Position numbers and translations under genes: made by a program. This document shows, piece by piece, positions 20,784-32,750 of a stretch of DNA of 64,000 bases; position 1 is the first letter of the stretch, and each line of letters begins with the position of its first letter. A model generated the notes under the pieces. It was not told where the DNA came from. It did no database searches and saw only the letters and a program-made list of their open reading frames with translations. Source of the DNA: Amia ocellicauda (taxonomy: Eukaryota; Chordata; Actinopteri; Amiiformes; Amiidae); contig NC_089855.1 of assembly GCF_036373705.1 (NCBI RefSeq), positions 3,930,501 through 3,994,500 of the forward strand. The letters are read 5' to 3'.

Positions 20784-21904
20784 TGGACAGTAATGTTGCA
20801 CTGTACACCCAGCAACAGCAACCCCAACACAGGCGAAGATGCTGCAGGGTGACCGGTCTCACACAGACACAATTCGTCCCCTCTTAGCAAATGTATGACA
20901 ATGCAAGGAAAATTAACTCATTGATATCCAGTTAGATTGGATCATTAATCGAATTCAGCCAAACTAAATGTAAGAAATCAAAAACAATAACTTAATAATA
21001 ATAATAACCCTGCTAACACATAATGTTGCCAGCAAAGTTGTGTGTTAGCTGGGGATAATAATAGGACATCCAAATATACACTGAATTTCATAACAACGCT
21101 TAAGTAAAACAAATAAACAAACCCTTTGTGCACTGTATTTTCAAATATAAAAACAAGCATACTTATGGAAATCAAAAATGATATGGCTGTTTTGGACACA
21201 CACCAGTAGTAATGTACATAATAAGATTATGTTTGAATCTGTGACAACCTCCATACATACAGACAATTATTGGTATTGGGTAATATGTATTACTATGACA
21301 TGCATGATATTGTGTTAGTACTGCAATACCACGTGTATGAGCCTCATTTTTTGTCAATGGCATAGAGGTGTGCATTACTATATTACAGAGGAGGTCTGCA
21401 TTTGGGATGTGTCCAGCCTTGCATGCACTGCACAGTGTGGACTGATGCCAGATGTGATTTTGAATGATATACAGCTCTAAGAGACCACTCCAAGTTTAGA
21501 AATCAATGTTAAGTGGTCTCTTAATTTTTTCCAGAGCTGAATATATATGTGTGTTTGTGCGTGTGGGTGTGTGTGTGTGTACAAAAAACACAATGTGAAA
21601 CATGGCACTCGCCTCTGTCCAGCACACTGCCTTCATTCATCCACCTACAGTATCCTGTTCCTTTAATGCCATGGCTTATTAACATATAACATTAATGACT
21701 CTGTAATTGGAAACATGAGATGCAAATGTATTCCGGGCTGACATTAAACATGCGCATTGCGCAATTGAATTTTAATTAATTATACTGAATATATCAGTTT
21801 TTGCACGTTGTTTGCAAGTCTAATGTGTCGCAAGATTTTGTTTTGATGCTCTGAATGCAGTCTCAGACAGGTATTTGGGTGCAACATTTGCTCCCTTAGC
21901 AAGC
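20781..21904. other. Unassigned AT-rich stretch with one small MITE
   Basis: No gene seen. At 21470-21540 there is a compact hairpin: CAGCTCTAAGAGACCACT and AGTGGTCTCTTAATTTTTTCCAGAGCTG, a small fish MITE. A related piece is at about 45574-45650. Confidence 0.5.
21470..21540. repeat. Small hairpin MITE
   Basis: Ends ACAGCTCT..AAGAGACCACT and AGTGGTCTCTT..AGAGCTG are mutual reverse complements around the loop CCAAGTTTAGAAATCAATGTTA. The left arm lacks a GGAAAAAATT that the right arm still has. Confidence 0.7.
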
Positions 21905-21959
21905 CAGACGTTATCTTTTAAGTCAGAAGCACTGCCCAAGGGGTAGGGGTTTCTGCACA

Positions 21960-22400
21960 CTTCTGTAGGAAGCGGGCCCTCCATATCAACATCCTGGAGC
22001 TACAAGCAGTGCTCCTTGGACTGTGTCATTTTCTGCCAGTCCTGTGGGACAGACATGTCCTGGTTTGGATGGACAACATAGTGGTGGTTGCCTATCTCAG
22101 TCAAGGAATTCTCCGGTTGCACAGACTATATTGTCTGGTGCACCATCTGCTTCTATCGGCGCAGAACACGGTGGCAGACCTCTCTTGGGAAGGCCCCCCG
22201 AAATGGAGCCTTCACCCGCTTGTGAAACAACAGCTGTGGAGCCGATACGGTAGAGCAGAAGTGGATCTCTTTGCCTCAGCAGAGTCCACCCACTGTCCAC
22301 TATAATTCTCTGTCCGAGACCGTTCTGGAACTCTAGGGATCAACATGCTAGCTCACATGTGGCCATGCTATCTCCTGTGTTCCCTCTATGAGGTCACAGT
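21960..22400 (+). pseudogene. DIRS RNase H remnant (second copy)
   Basis: Frame gives INILELQAVLLGLCHFLPVL, VLVWMDNIVVVAYLSQ and SAQNTVADLSWEG, then YGRAEVDLFASAESTHCPL followed by a stop. The order and motifs parallel 7084-7405 in the first copy, but this copy keeps the central helix (ILELQAV, with the metal-binding Glu) and the Asp of MDN that the first copy lost. Confidence 0.75.
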
Positions 22401-22779
22401 ACTTCTACCGCTAGCGGACGTTTCGCACTTGGTGCCAAAATGGAGGTCATGACCCAGTTAATTGCCCCATCGCGGTCATACTAAAATTTTTACAAGAGCT
22501 GTTGGACCAGGGGAAGTCCCCGTCCACACTCAAAGTGTATCTGGCAGCCATCTCCACGTCATGTCCGGATTGATGCCGAGCCCACTCGGTCTCATTTCCT
22601 GGCTGTGCAGTTTCTGAAGGCCTCCTCTCACTCCTTCAGTGCCCGCATGGTGCCTTGATGTAGTGCTGGATGCACTTTACCAAGGCCCATTTGAGCTACT
22701 AGAGTCAGTTGATCTGAAGCTAGTGTCACTTAAGACCGTACACCCATCATGTGTCCATTTGCGGGAGATGGCTCCAGGG

Positions 22780-23273
22780 TCACGCTACGGTCTAACATTG
22801 TGTTCCTCCTGAAAGTGCTGTCTCCATTTCAAGTCAACAGGCCTACTAAGTTGATGGCTTTTCATTCTTCTCCCTTCTCTTTGGAACAGAAGATTCGGCT
22901 TCACCTGCTTTGCCCCATGCGGGCCCTCAAGTGCTATTTGGAATGCACTAAGGACATTTGGCGCTCGGACTGTTTGTGTCTTATGGAGCTCGGACACAGG
23001 GCCAGGTGCTTTCAAAGCAGCGCCTGTCGCATTGGATTGTGGACACTATTACCATGGACTACTAGTCCACTGGGACCCCGATGCCTGGTCACTTGGTGGC
23101 CCACTCGACTCGAGGCGTTACCACATAGTATACCCTTATCCAGGGTGCCCCTTGGCAGACATTTGTGCAGTTTGGGCGTCACCATTTACATTTGTCCGGA
23201 TCTACAGGTCGGATGTGACCGACCAGTCCCTTCCATTGGGAACCCATTGTTGGCTTCAGTCGAGCCCCAGTAG
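22780..23273 (+). pseudogene. DIRS tyrosine recombinase (second copy, frameshifted)
   Basis: VFLLKVLSPFQVNRPTKLMAF, QKIRLHLLCPMRALKCYLECTK, then frames change so that the HxxR region (ATTCG..CACTCGACTCGAGG at about 23100) is split between frames. It ends SIGNPLLASVEPQ at 23273, matching the first copy. Non-functional. Confidence 0.75.
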
Positions 23274-23543
23274 CCTGTGGGCTCTGGCTCAAATTCCCAG
23301 TCTGCCTCTGTTAGCGCATCCTGGATAGAGTTATTTTGAACTGTGTTTCCCTTCCAACTGGACTATGCCTTCCAGTGGAGCACTAACGCGAGCTGCTCCT
23401 GGACTTGCTGACTGCCCTGTCAATGTGTTCCCAGGGTCTTTCACTCTGCATTCAGGTATGTTGCCGCCCTGTATATAGTTAGTTTATTATTGCATTGTGT
23501 TGTGGTGGTGCATGCGTCTTGCCTGTACCCCGCTGTATATATA

Positions 23544-25113
23544 CAGTGAGGGAAAAAAGTATTTGATCCCCTGCTGATTCTGTACGTTCGCCCACTGACA
23601 AAGAAATAATCAGTCTATAATTTTAATGGTAGGTGTATTTTAACAGTGAGAGACAGAATAACAACAAAAAAATCCAGAAAAACGCATTTCAAAAAAGTTA
23701 TAAATTGATTTGCATGTTAATTAGGGAAATAAGTATTTGATCCCCTAGCAATCAGCAAGATTTCTGGCTCCCAGGTGTCTTTTATACAGGTAACAAGCTG
23801 AGATTAGGAGCACTCTCTTAAAGGGTGTGCTCCTAATCTCAGATCGTTACCTGTATAAAGGACACCTGTCCACAGAAGCAATCAATCAATCAGATTCCAA
23901 ACTCTCCACCATGGCCAAGACCAAAGAGCTGTCCAAGGATGTCAGGGACAAGATTGTAGACCTACACAAGGCTGGAATGGGCTACAAGACCATTGCCAAG
24001 CAGCTTGGTGAGAAGGTGACAACAGTTGGTGCAATAATTCTCAAATGGAAGAAACACAAAATAACTGTCAGCCTCCCTCGGTCTGGGGCTCCATGCAAGA
24101 TCTCACCTCGTGGAGTTTCAATGATCATGAGAACGGTGAGGAATCAGCCCAGAACTACACGGGAGGATCTTGTTAATGATCTCAAGGCAGCTGGGACCAT
24201 AGTCACCAAGAAAACAATTGGTAACACACCGTGAAGGACTGAAATCCTGCAGCGCCCGCAAGGTCTTCCTGCTCAAGAAAGCACATGTACAGGCCCGTCT
24301 GAAGTTTGCGAATGAACATCTGAATGATTCAGAGGAGAACTGGGTGAAAGTGTTGTGGTCAGATGAGACCAAAATCGAGCTCTTTGGCTTCAACTCAACT
24401 CGCCGTGTTTGGAGGAGGAGGAATGACCCCAAGAACACCATCCCCACCGTCAAACTTGGAGGTGGAAACATTATGCTTTGGGGGTGTTTTTCTGCTAAGG
24501 GGACAGGACAACTGCACCGCATCAAAGGGACGATGGACGGGGCCATGTACCGTCAAATCTTTGGTGAGAACCTCCTTCCCTCAGCCAGGGCATTGAAAAT
24601 GGATCGTGGATGGGTATTCCAGCATGACAATGACCCAAAACACACAGCCAAGGCAACAAAGGAGTGGCTCAAGAAGAAGCACATTAAGGTCCTGGAGTGG
24701 CCTAGCCAGTCTCCAGACCTTAATCCCATAGAAAATCTGTGGAGGGAGCTGAAGGTTCGAGTTGCTAAATGTCAGCCTCGAAACCTTAATGACTTGGAGA
24801 GGATCTGCAAAGAGGAGTGGGACAAAATCCCTTCTGAGATGTGTGCAAACCTGGTGGCCAACTACAAGAAACATCTTACCTCTGTGATTGCCAATAAGGG
24901 TTTTGCCACCAAGTACTAAGTCGAAGGGGTCAAATACTTATTTCCCTCATTAACATGCAAAACAATTTATAACTTTTTTGAAATGTGTTTTTCTGGATTT
25001 TTTTCTCTCACTGTTAAAATACACCTACCATTAAAATTATAGACTGATCATTTCTTTGTCAGTGGGCAAACATACAAAATCAGCAGGGGATCAAATACTT
25101 TTTTCCCTCACTG
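23544..25113 (+). mobile_element. Tc1/mariner DD34E transposon with IR/DR ends, copy C
   Basis: 1570 bp, ends CAGTGAGGGAAAAAAGTATT and its complement, TA on both sides (23542-23543 and 25114-25115). Each terminal region is about 200 bp and holds two copies of the AGTATTTGATCCC motif: outer 23544-23573 and inner 23721-23744 on the left, inner 24926-24950 and outer 25086-25113 on the right. This is the IR/DR layout known from Sleeping Beauty-type elements. It is nested in a DIRS remnant. The transposase is frameshifted. Confidence 0.93.
23911..24919 (+). pseudogene. DD34E Tc1 transposase with 5-bp deletion (copy C)
   Basis: Starts [19 protein letters not shown] (helix-turn-helix) in a Kozak-like CCACCATGG context. 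Near 24228 the text GTAACACACCGTGAAGG lacks five bases present in copy D (44710-44730), which shifts the frame. The downstream frame is otherwise open: [23 protein letters not shown] and [11 protein letters not shown], ending with NKGFATKY and a stop. The D-to-E spacing is 34 residues. Confidence 0.92.
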
Positions 25114-25410
25114 TATACTGTAGACAGCAGGACTGTGGCCTGTGCTAGTGCTGCTCGTAGACTGGAGAGCCACTGGCGCTGTTTCCAGCTGATGGCACTC
25201 AAGCTGTTCTTACTGCCTCGCTGTGTATATAGTTCTTTGGTCAGCAGGTCTATGGCCTGCTCTGGCTGTGCGTCATGGAGCAGGTGACCACTGCTGCTGT
25301 CCTCAGCGGAGGGCACTCAAGTTAGCTCTCAAGCCCCACTGTGTACATAGTTAAGTTTTTTAACACAGTACAGCTTCTGTTGCCCTGCATTAGCTATGCT
25401 AATAAGGGTA

Positions 25411-26216
25411 AGGTTGTCTTCTAAGGAATAAATAATAATAATAATAATCAAAACTTAAAATTACATTTTTATGCCTCAGACATAAACCATTGTTGCCATT
25501 CTCCCACACATCAATGGTACATTCTGACCCCGGTAGCACGACACATGCACAGCATGGGGAAGGCACGATTAAGCCAGCACATCTGCTGATGCTCATTTTG
25601 TAATAATAATGTGTAATAATGTCAAGTGGAGGTATAATTATGTACTGTGGCTCTCAAGAGTATTCACCCCCCTTTCATTGTGTTACAACATGGAATCAGA
25701 ATGAATTTAATCAGGAGTTTTTGCCATAACGTCAAAGTGATAAATATAATCTGCAAAATGTTCTAAATGAATTACAAATACAAAACAGAACATACTTCAC
25801 TTCCATCCACTGCAAACGTTAACACACACACCTCATTTAAATAGGGTGGTTCATTGCAAATGAGCTGAAGTAATGAGGCATATATTTTGTTCTACCTGGT
25901 GCAAGTTACAGCTGTGCTCTGCTGCGTTGCCTGACATAAAGACCTGGGATCTTTTAAAATTGCAAACTAAAAGCATAGCGCAAGGCGACCATTGCATTTG
26001 AATGCAAGGACGGCGAGATTGCACCCTTTTCAAAATCCAGCTGTAAGTATGAAGAAATGTGAACACAAAAGAACCGATTTCTGACAGGTATGAGCAATTG
26101 CTCAACTCTGTTTTCATTATTGTGTCTTTGGTCCACCAGATTTGTAATCTGAATCTGGGGGTAGCAGCAGACAAGCAGAGCATTCACGTAATGACTGTCA
26201 ATGACTGTAATGCAAC
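25411..26216. other. Unassigned stretch with a possible Tc1-type end
   Basis: No gene seen. Around 25643-25790 the text TACTGTGGCTCTCAAGAG, TATTCACCCCCC, GTTACAACATGGAATCA resembles one terminal repeat of a different Tc1-like family, with no matching second end nearby. A short (AAT)n lies at 25430-25448. Confidence 0.4.
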
Positions 26217-27290
26217 TTGATCATACAGGCGACTCAAGGCATCATCTCACAACTGGTCAAAGGCAAAGTCCACAGGCCGGGAGAATGGAGAGTCTTCCCT
26301 GGTGCGTGGAGCTCTGGAGCCCCAGCGGGGGGCATTTCTGGCCAGGCCATGCTGGATGAGTGTTTTACTACAGCCAGAGTCCAGATGGGTCTTGACTTCA
26401 TGTCCTCCAATCTTTACCAGAATTGTGAAGTCCTTGACTGCCTCTACTGTAAGCCGCTTCACCAGGCTGTGTTTAGAGATCATTCTACACCCATGTGACA
26501 CCGTAGCCATTTCAGGGGATTTTATTCTAACAAGAGAGAGAAAAAAGTAGGGGCCATAGCTACGTGTTTTCTATGTGGAGAGGGATTAGGAAGGGAAGGG
26601 AAAGGGGCATAGTGTGTGTGTGAGTGAGAAGCGGCAAGAGGGGGAGTCATGGTGGTTTTCATGGGAGGAGAGGGTCCACCTCATGTCCCTGACTGTCAGG
26701 GTCCTCCCGAGCAGTGAGCTAGTTCTCAGCAAGACGGGTAGGTTCCTCCAGAGACGTTAGTCGGTGCCACTGTCCATCAGCCGTGAGTCCCAATTGATCC
26801 AGTACACTCACCTTCAATGCTTCAAAGTCAAGCGCCCCATAAGGGGCCAGGCGTACAGCCCACTGCGACTTCGGCCAACTGCAACAGCGAGCAGTGCATT
26901 CAAAGATGATAATGAACGTCTCAGGGTCATCCCACAGTCCCATCTTGAGGATTTTCGAACTGGCCCAGGCTGTCTCTCTAATGAGCCCCGTTCCGTCTGC
27001 AGCTGCTCCGCTGTCAGGGAAGTAGGGGCATGTCATCTGCACAAGTGAATCCAGAGTGCATTGCTACTGAGCCTGCAACTCAACAACACTGCTCAGTAAC
27101 CATGGAAGTCTTCACTTTTGCTGCTCAAGGAACCCGACTCACAGCCTTGGAGTCACCCTTCATGGTCACCAATGTAACAGAGTAGCAACGCACGGACAGT
27201 TCAGGCAATCCAAAAGGCATTTTATTCAGCACTTTCAGATTTCTCAAGATGAAAATAACAATATCCTCCTCATGGAGGAGGAGTTACCCT
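26217..27290 (-). mobile_element. LTR retrotransposon remnant (gypsy-like gag and protease)
   Basis: On the minus strand the order is an LTR end, with AATAAA in GCTGAATAAAATGCC (about 27222) and ending GTTGCTACTCTGTTACA (about 27172). A primer-site-like TTGGTGACC follows. Gag frame 27042-26719 gives KMGLWDDPETFIIIFE and WPKSQWAVRLAPYGA (capsid-like helices). Then 26510-26247 gives VKIGGHEVKTHLDSGCSKTLI, an aspartic protease DSG site. RT and integrase are missing. The right border abuts the OR2 upstream module. Gypsy is the likely class, by motif memory only. Confidence 0.6.
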
Positions 27291-27687
27291 GGAGTAGCAG
27301 CCTGCAATTACAGAACTGAAGGCTTTTTGTGTGTATGATAAAGCAAGTAGTGGGTGTTACTCTTGTGATACAATATACAACAGAGGGTTAATGGTATATT
27401 TTAAATAGTACAATATTACCGCCTGAAATGTTTCTGTTTTCCCTTTGAAGGGTTTCCCTGCACTCCTCTACACAGCTGTGGCCTCTCCATGCTCCTCAGT
27501 GCAGAACTGACAGAAGCTCCCTTCACACAATGTTGTTTTACTCTTGTATCTTAAACATATAGGTCCCAGGGTCAAATGTCAGTGTTTTTCTTTGGAAATG
27601 TTGCATGATGTAAACTTCAGTCCTCGGTGACAGCCTAATGAGTTGAACTAATTGCTTTAATTGCCTTTGTGTACAGCCTGTAGATCC
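27291..27687 (+). other. OR2 upstream module
   Basis: Begins GTTACCCTGGAGTAGCAGCC and carries the shared blocks CTGCACTCCTCTACACAGCTG, GAAGCTCCCTTCACACAATG and CCTAATGAGTTGAACTAATTG in the same order as the other ORs. It is uninterrupted at the sites used by the TRIM (OR1) and the 5.3-kb element (OR3). Confidence 0.7.
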
Positions 27688-27776
27688 CCAGTGGACTGGG
27701 ACCTGGTATAAAGCTGTGGGTATTCGATTCAGGTGCTCAATCCATCGCTTCAGTCTAACTGGACTGCCAGCATCGG
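27688..27776 (+). promoter_or_regulatory. OR2 core promoter and non-coding exon 1
   Basis: CCCAGTGGACTGGGACCTGG, TATAAA at 27707-27712, TTCAGTCTAACTGGACTG, donor GGTAAGTG with GT at 27776-27777; TATA to donor 69 bp. The exon carries no ATG-led ORF. Confidence 0.75.
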
Positions 27777-29205
27777 TAAGTGTCCTGAACTTCAGAGCGG
27801 ATCAATGTTGTCTTTCATTATTACACTATTTGTGAGGTTGCTAGCGTGTTCCACTTGAGAGATAGAATTAAGTATGTTAATATGCAAAAGTAAACACCCC
27901 ACAGGACTGTGCAACACCACGTTGTAAATTGTGCAGAATTGATAACATGTCTTTTTTTCCTTGTCATGATACTGATTATGTGTGGATCAATTTAAGTTTT
28001 TAATGTAGTTTGCAGGGGGTGTGCAACCTCTGCTGTTGCTGAATGAAGTTAAATTTTCAAATTCTCCAGTAAATAGTTTTCTTCCTTATCTTGCTTTTGT
28101 TGTTACTTAATATGCCAATATTATTTGAAGAATAATATGTAACCCCACGTTGGTCACTCTGCATACAGAGTGTTAACAAGGCAATTATATACCTGAACTA
28201 GGACCTGACATGAATGTGGGAGTTAACATTTAAAAATATCAAATCAAATTCCAGGTTCCCAGCATAAAAGTTTTATTGATCCTTCTCCTGGTGATAAATA
28301 AAAACTGATTTCATCATTCAGCATTGACAAACAGAAGAGCACATAATATTTAAATTCTTTACCTTGTCTCTTCTATTACAAATTGTGTATTTTACTAGCC
28401 AAGATAAAAAAAAAAAAAAATAACAGTAACAGTAATAATAACCAATTAATATGCTTAAGTTTAAAGTCTGTGCTCAGTCCCAATGTACATTTATCAATAG
28501 TTACACATAAGGGCCCGTAGATGTCGGTGGTGCACTTTTTTTACCAAATCCGCAAATGTGACTCATGAAGACAGAAACAGGTACACCTACCTCACCGGTT
28601 ACGTTTTTGTTCAGAGGGTGACCAGGGGTGTGGGGTGAATAACTATTTGTGCAAGAATAATTGTTTTTAAGGAGTACGTTTTTCCTTTCTTTAGATTTCT
28701 GTTTACTCATGATTTTTCTTCACACGAATGTAGTTGAGCCTGTGGAAAACACAGCAATACTGGCATCCACCATCCTTCTGGAAATTCTGGCTTCTAAAAG
28801 TGTTCACACCGCTGTTGTTTTTTAAAAAAATATATATTTTTGGTGCAATGATGCACTGCAATAAATACCTAAAGAGATGAAAGGAAAAACAACATCCTAC
28901 ATAAAGATCAGGCGCACAGTGTTTCATCCTCAACTCCCCTTTCAGGTGAAGAGTTCAAGTACAAGGAAATGCAGGTGGGCTAAACGGCGAAAGTCCAGTT
29001 ACCCATTAGGCTAACAGATTGGTCCGTACAAGATGAGATGATTAATTGTTCCTGGCGCGAAACCACAGAGCACCATGGGAAACAAAGTTTTTCCTCTCAT
29101 TTAAAGGTAGGGTGTGCAATCTTTTCCAGAAAAAAAATGTGTTATACTGGTTGAAAGTCTCTTCACATCCTAATAGCAATCAATAATTTAAGTGATCTAA
29201 ATGTA

Positions 29206-29255
<50 letters not shown>

Positions 29256-30059
29256 TGTGGAAGGGACAGGACTAAAAAAGGTTCGACCAATTATTGCATT
29301 CAGTGCGAATGTAATGATAGGTTGTCCTTCCTGTCTATCAATCTATATTTGCGTACCACCGCGCAACTTGTTTGCGCAGACAATTACACGTCATTAGCGC
29401 GGGTTCCTTGACACTGTGCAGAGTGAGTGCGAGAATGGAAGGCTAACCGCAGCTACTATTTTTAAAAACAAAATAACCGTAAATAAGTTGTTTACGTTCA
29501 TAATTATTGTAATGTCTAGAGGGGGCTTGGCTGTGGAGATGTCTCTGATGCGAGGGCGGGCTCTATGCTTTCAAAACAAGCTGCTAACTGCTGGCTTCTC
29601 AGGGTTGCATACCCTAGCTTTAAGTAAAACCACCAATCACATACATTTGTGCATTTGTTTGTGCCTTAGAAATGTATTTTAAAAAGTAAAAAAAAAAAAA
29701 AAAAATTGAAGAGCTATCAAAAAGTAAGAAATATGATTAAAAAACACAATGTTCCATCTCTGCTGGCTTTTCACAGGTAAGATCAGCAGCCACTGCTGGA
29801 GGAAAGACACATTACTAAGACATTGTTACCATTGTTATCATATTGACTGCTCAACAACAGGGTAGGTTTATGCAATTTTAAATACTCTAGAGGTAAAAAA
29901 TATACACATTATATATTTTCTCAGTATCTGCATCATTTATGGGTTATATTTCCTACCACAATACATTGTCTCATCACATCTTAGTTAAAACGAACTTAGT
30001 AAACTTAGTATTTTGCTGTGCAGGATTATTTCTCATTTCTGATGTTTTTCAGAACAGCC
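27777..30059 (+). other. OR2 intron 1 and 5' UTR, with a TTAA MITE
   Basis: The 2.2-kb intron is much longer than in the other ORs because of insertions, including 29105-29619. Acceptor candidates: TTTTGCTGTGCAG (exon 2 from 30024) and GATGTTTTTCAG (exon 2 from 30053). The conserved TTTTCACAG..CACTGCTGGAG block is at about 29767-29800. I cannot assign 28300-29000. Confidence 0.65.
29105..29619. mobile_element. TTAA-flanked MITE in OR2 intron
   Basis: Ends AGGTAGGGTGTGCAA and TTGCATACCCTAGCT are near-perfect inverted repeats, flanked by TTAA on each side (29101-29104 and 29620-29623). About 515 bp, non-coding, includes a (TA)n run at 29213-29252. TTAA duplications are typical of piggyBac and Kolobok elements. 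Confidence 0.75.
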
Positions 30060-31022
30060 ATGGCTGATGCAAACTACACGGGATCAATGGTCAGTGAATT
30101 CATTATTGTTGGTTTCCCTGGACTGCAGGATAAAGAGAGCAAGGCCATCCTGTTTGCTGTGTTCCTGACAGTCTACCTCCTCATTTTAATGGGGAATTTT
30201 CTCCTTATTTGCATACTGGCTGCAGACAGACACTTGCACACCCCCATGTACCTGACAATATGTAGTCTGGCCATTATTGACATCGCCTTTTCTACAAACA
30301 CTGTACCCACTATGCTAGCTGTCTTCGGTTCTACTACTCATACTGTCTCCTTCTCAGCATGCTTCACCCAGACCTATTTCTTTCAAGCTCTGGTATCTAC
30401 AGAAAGTTTTAACTTACTGCTCATGGCTTATGACAGGTATGTGGCCATCTGTCACCCACTCCATTACCCAGCCAGGATAACCGTTAGGTTCACTTTTCAA
30501 CTCATAGTTGTTTGTTGGCTGGGAGGGATCCTGATCCCAATCATTACTTTTAGTCTGGCATTCACAAAGCGGTTCTGTGGACCCAATAGAGTTCTGCAAT
30601 GCTTCTGTGACTATTCAGGAGTGCTACGCCTGGCCTGTGGAGATGTTCTCTCAATCAGCTATGTTGTCTTATTTGTTGGACTGAGTATTCTTCTCATCCC
30701 TCTGTTTTTCATTGTGTTGTCCTATGTGAAGATCCTTCTGTCAGTATTGCGTATCTCCAGCTCAGGGGGAAGAGCCAAGGCCGTGTCCACCTGCAGCTCA
30801 CACCTGCTGGTCCTCTCTGTGTTCTTCCTCACGACAGCAGGGGTCTTCATCTCCTACAGGATTCCTGGGACCTCCGTGGACATGCGTATCATGGGGTCTG
30901 TGATTCATAATGTCTTCCCTGCCCTCATGAATCCGATTATCTACTGCCTGAGGACTAAAGAGATCAGGGACAGCTTGGTGAACACCCTGAAAAAGAGCAA
31001 AATTTTTCCAGGTCGCAAGTGA
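30060..31022 (+). CDS. Olfactory receptor OR2
   Basis: A 320-residue seven-transmembrane odorant receptor, presumed ciliary chemosensor of olfactory neurons. It has NYT at 5-7, GN in TM1, LHTPMY at 59-64, MAYDRYVAIC at 122-131, KAVSTCSSHL at 240-249 and NPIIYCLR in TM7. The ATG at 30060 (MADANYTG) is chosen over the in-frame ATG at 30018. The latter lies at or before the intron acceptor, and all paralogs share MADxNYTG or MTDANYTG. With OR1 it shares LVSTES in TM3 and VVLFVGLS in TM5, so these two form one subtype. Diverged subtype-specific sites include GGIL(I)PIITF before loop 2. Intact. Confidence 0.96.
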   Translation: MADANYTGSMVSEFIIVGFPGLQDKESKAILFAVFLTVYLLILMGNFLLICILAADRHLHTPMYLTICSLAIIDIAFSTNTVPTMLAVFGSTTHTVSFSACFTQTYFFQALVSTESFNLLLMAYDRYVAICHPLHYPARITVRFTFQLIVVCWLGGILIPIITFSLAFTKRFCGPNRVLQCFCDYSGVLRLACGDVLSISYVVLFVGLSILLIPLFFIVLSYVKILLSVLRISSSGGRAKAVSTCSSHLLVLSVFFLTTAGVFISYRIPGTSVDMRIMGSVIHNVFPALMNPIIYCLRTKEIRDSLVNTLKKSKIFPGRK

Positions 31023-32126
31023 CAAATTTCAGACCTTGAAATTGTGTATGCTACAGAAGATTATGTTTTCCTCATCCAGTGGACTGGAATGGGTTTATAA
31101 GATATTTATGGGTTATATTTTAAATATATTGTTGTGTGTAATCCCTATTGAAAATGCATATCAGAACCTCACAAAAACATTTTGAATATATAAATAAATA
31201 TATAGATTTCAGACTTAAACCTATATTAAATATATCACAGAAAGATCCAATTTGGTAAGCAAATACAATGATCTATTTAATATATTAAAATATATGTTTA
31301 TTCCACATGAGCAGCCAAGGCAGCGTATCAATAGGACACATAGGGACACACAGTGGATCACTTGAGACTGAGGAGTCCAATGAGATAGGTGGGAGCAGCT
31401 ACAGGCCAGCAATCTGTTTGAAAGATGTAATTTAAATGTGTTTTGAAGCAGCATTGGTTCTTTGTATTAGATATGATTAATTCCTATGAATTCCCAGTGT
31501 ATCTGTTCTTTGCCATGATCATTTGCAAAAAATAAATTCTACCAAAGTTAGCTGGCGTGTACATTATGATTATGATGTATTTATTTATTTCATTGCCCAG
31601 ATCTCTTTCCACTTCAAATAATTGATATTCACTCGACTGTGGCACACTGCAGGTCTGAGTTGGACCTGTGAAGCACCCACCATGACCTAAAGCAACTCTA
31701 AAGCACATTTCCTAAACTTCTTCCCCACCCCCCCAGAAGCTCAGTCCTGTGTTCCCTGAGTAGCGGCTGATGTCGCTGGGCCTGGACTAAACCCCCCACT
31801 GATAATCTCTGAGTCAGGCTGTGGCCTGGCCTCTTTAAATGAACACACACACCCTCAACAGCCTCAGTTTGAACCTTTCACCACCCCACACCCCTGGTCA
31901 TTTACTGCACAGTCTCTGTTACCCATGGCAATACAAACACAGACACTGGATGGCTTCCTGGGTATGTTTATCTGTTATTTCAACAGTCAAATATACACAG
32001 CAGGCACTGTATTGGAATATTATATTGGTCAAATAAACCATTAAAACAATAGCATGTGAATGCATTCATTTGTGTTTTTTTTGTTTTTTTTTAAACAATG
32101 TAGAAAATATAATATTGTAGTCAGAA

Positions 32127-32322
32127 ATTCTACCTAAAGGGGGATGGGACATCACTCGTTACCATGGGGAACACATGAACAACTTTTCTAACTGAGCAGC
32201 CTGTAAACCACTGTGAACTGTCACTCAGACAGACTCTCCCTCTGCCTGCATTATGTAGTACAGCTGAACTAGTTAAAGCAGGGAGATAACCTTCAATGTC
32301 TCATCCCCCTTTTGGGTAGTAT
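32127..32322. mobile_element. Hairpin repeat family H, near-complete copy
   Basis: Terminal inverted repeats CTACCTAAAGGGGGATGGGACAT and ATGTCTCATCCCCCTTTTGGGTAG; inner arms around TCTCCCTCTGCCTGC and GCAGGGAG. No ORF. Confidence 0.65.
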
Positions 32323-32572
32323 TTTCAACATGAAAAATAAAAGCCCATACAAAATATATTACAAATAAATATGTAATAAATCATAATTAATTTTAAATAT
32401 AATTGTAAAAGCTGGACACAAACGATGGGAGAGAGAGAGAGTCATGGGTTCCGGCGGTGTCCGGCAGGTGTCCGGCAGTGTTCTCACTGGTTCAAACAAA
32501 CAAAACAAAAACAAAAAAAGGGGAAACAAGGCAAAACCAGTACACACGAATGTCCACAAAACTGGTTGCTCC

Positions 32573-32750
32573 GGGCAGTCCAACGTGAGGTTGTCACTTC
32601 TCTCTGTGGACAGCTGTACTAGTAACAGCTCACAGCGGCCTACAGGCTGCTCAGTTAAAACATGTGTTCATGAGTTCCCCATGGTAACGAGTTCTGTCCC
32701 ATCCCCTTTTGGGTAGTATTCTCTTTCAGATAACCAGGGCTGCATTTGCA
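32573..32750. repeat. Family H repeat, partial, inverted relative to the previous copy
   Basis: CATGAGTTCCCCATGGTAACGAG..GTCCCATCCCCTTTTGGGTAG mirrors GGGACATCACTCGTTACCATGGGGAAC at 32143. It therefore forms part of the OR2 downstream palindrome. Confidence 0.6.

Larger units (their letters stand above)
21905..25410 (+). mobile_element. Second DIRS fragment, split by a Tc1 element
   Basis: Starts with a short piece of DIRS terminal repeat (AGTCAGAAGCACTGCCCAAG at 21922-21941), then jumps to RNase H (about 21960-22400), the tyrosine recombinase (to 23273) and the 3' tandem-repeat zone (23280-23543 and 25114-25410). The gag and RT regions are deleted. A DD34E Tc1 occupies 23544-25113 in the middle of a TGTATATA word of the tandem repeat. 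Confidence 0.8.

Noticed and set aside
30018..30059. Upstream in-frame start for OR2 (and similar ones for OR3 and OR4)
   Set aside because: The extra residues lie at or before the splice acceptors and are not conserved in frame in OR1; the shared MADxNYTG start is better supported.
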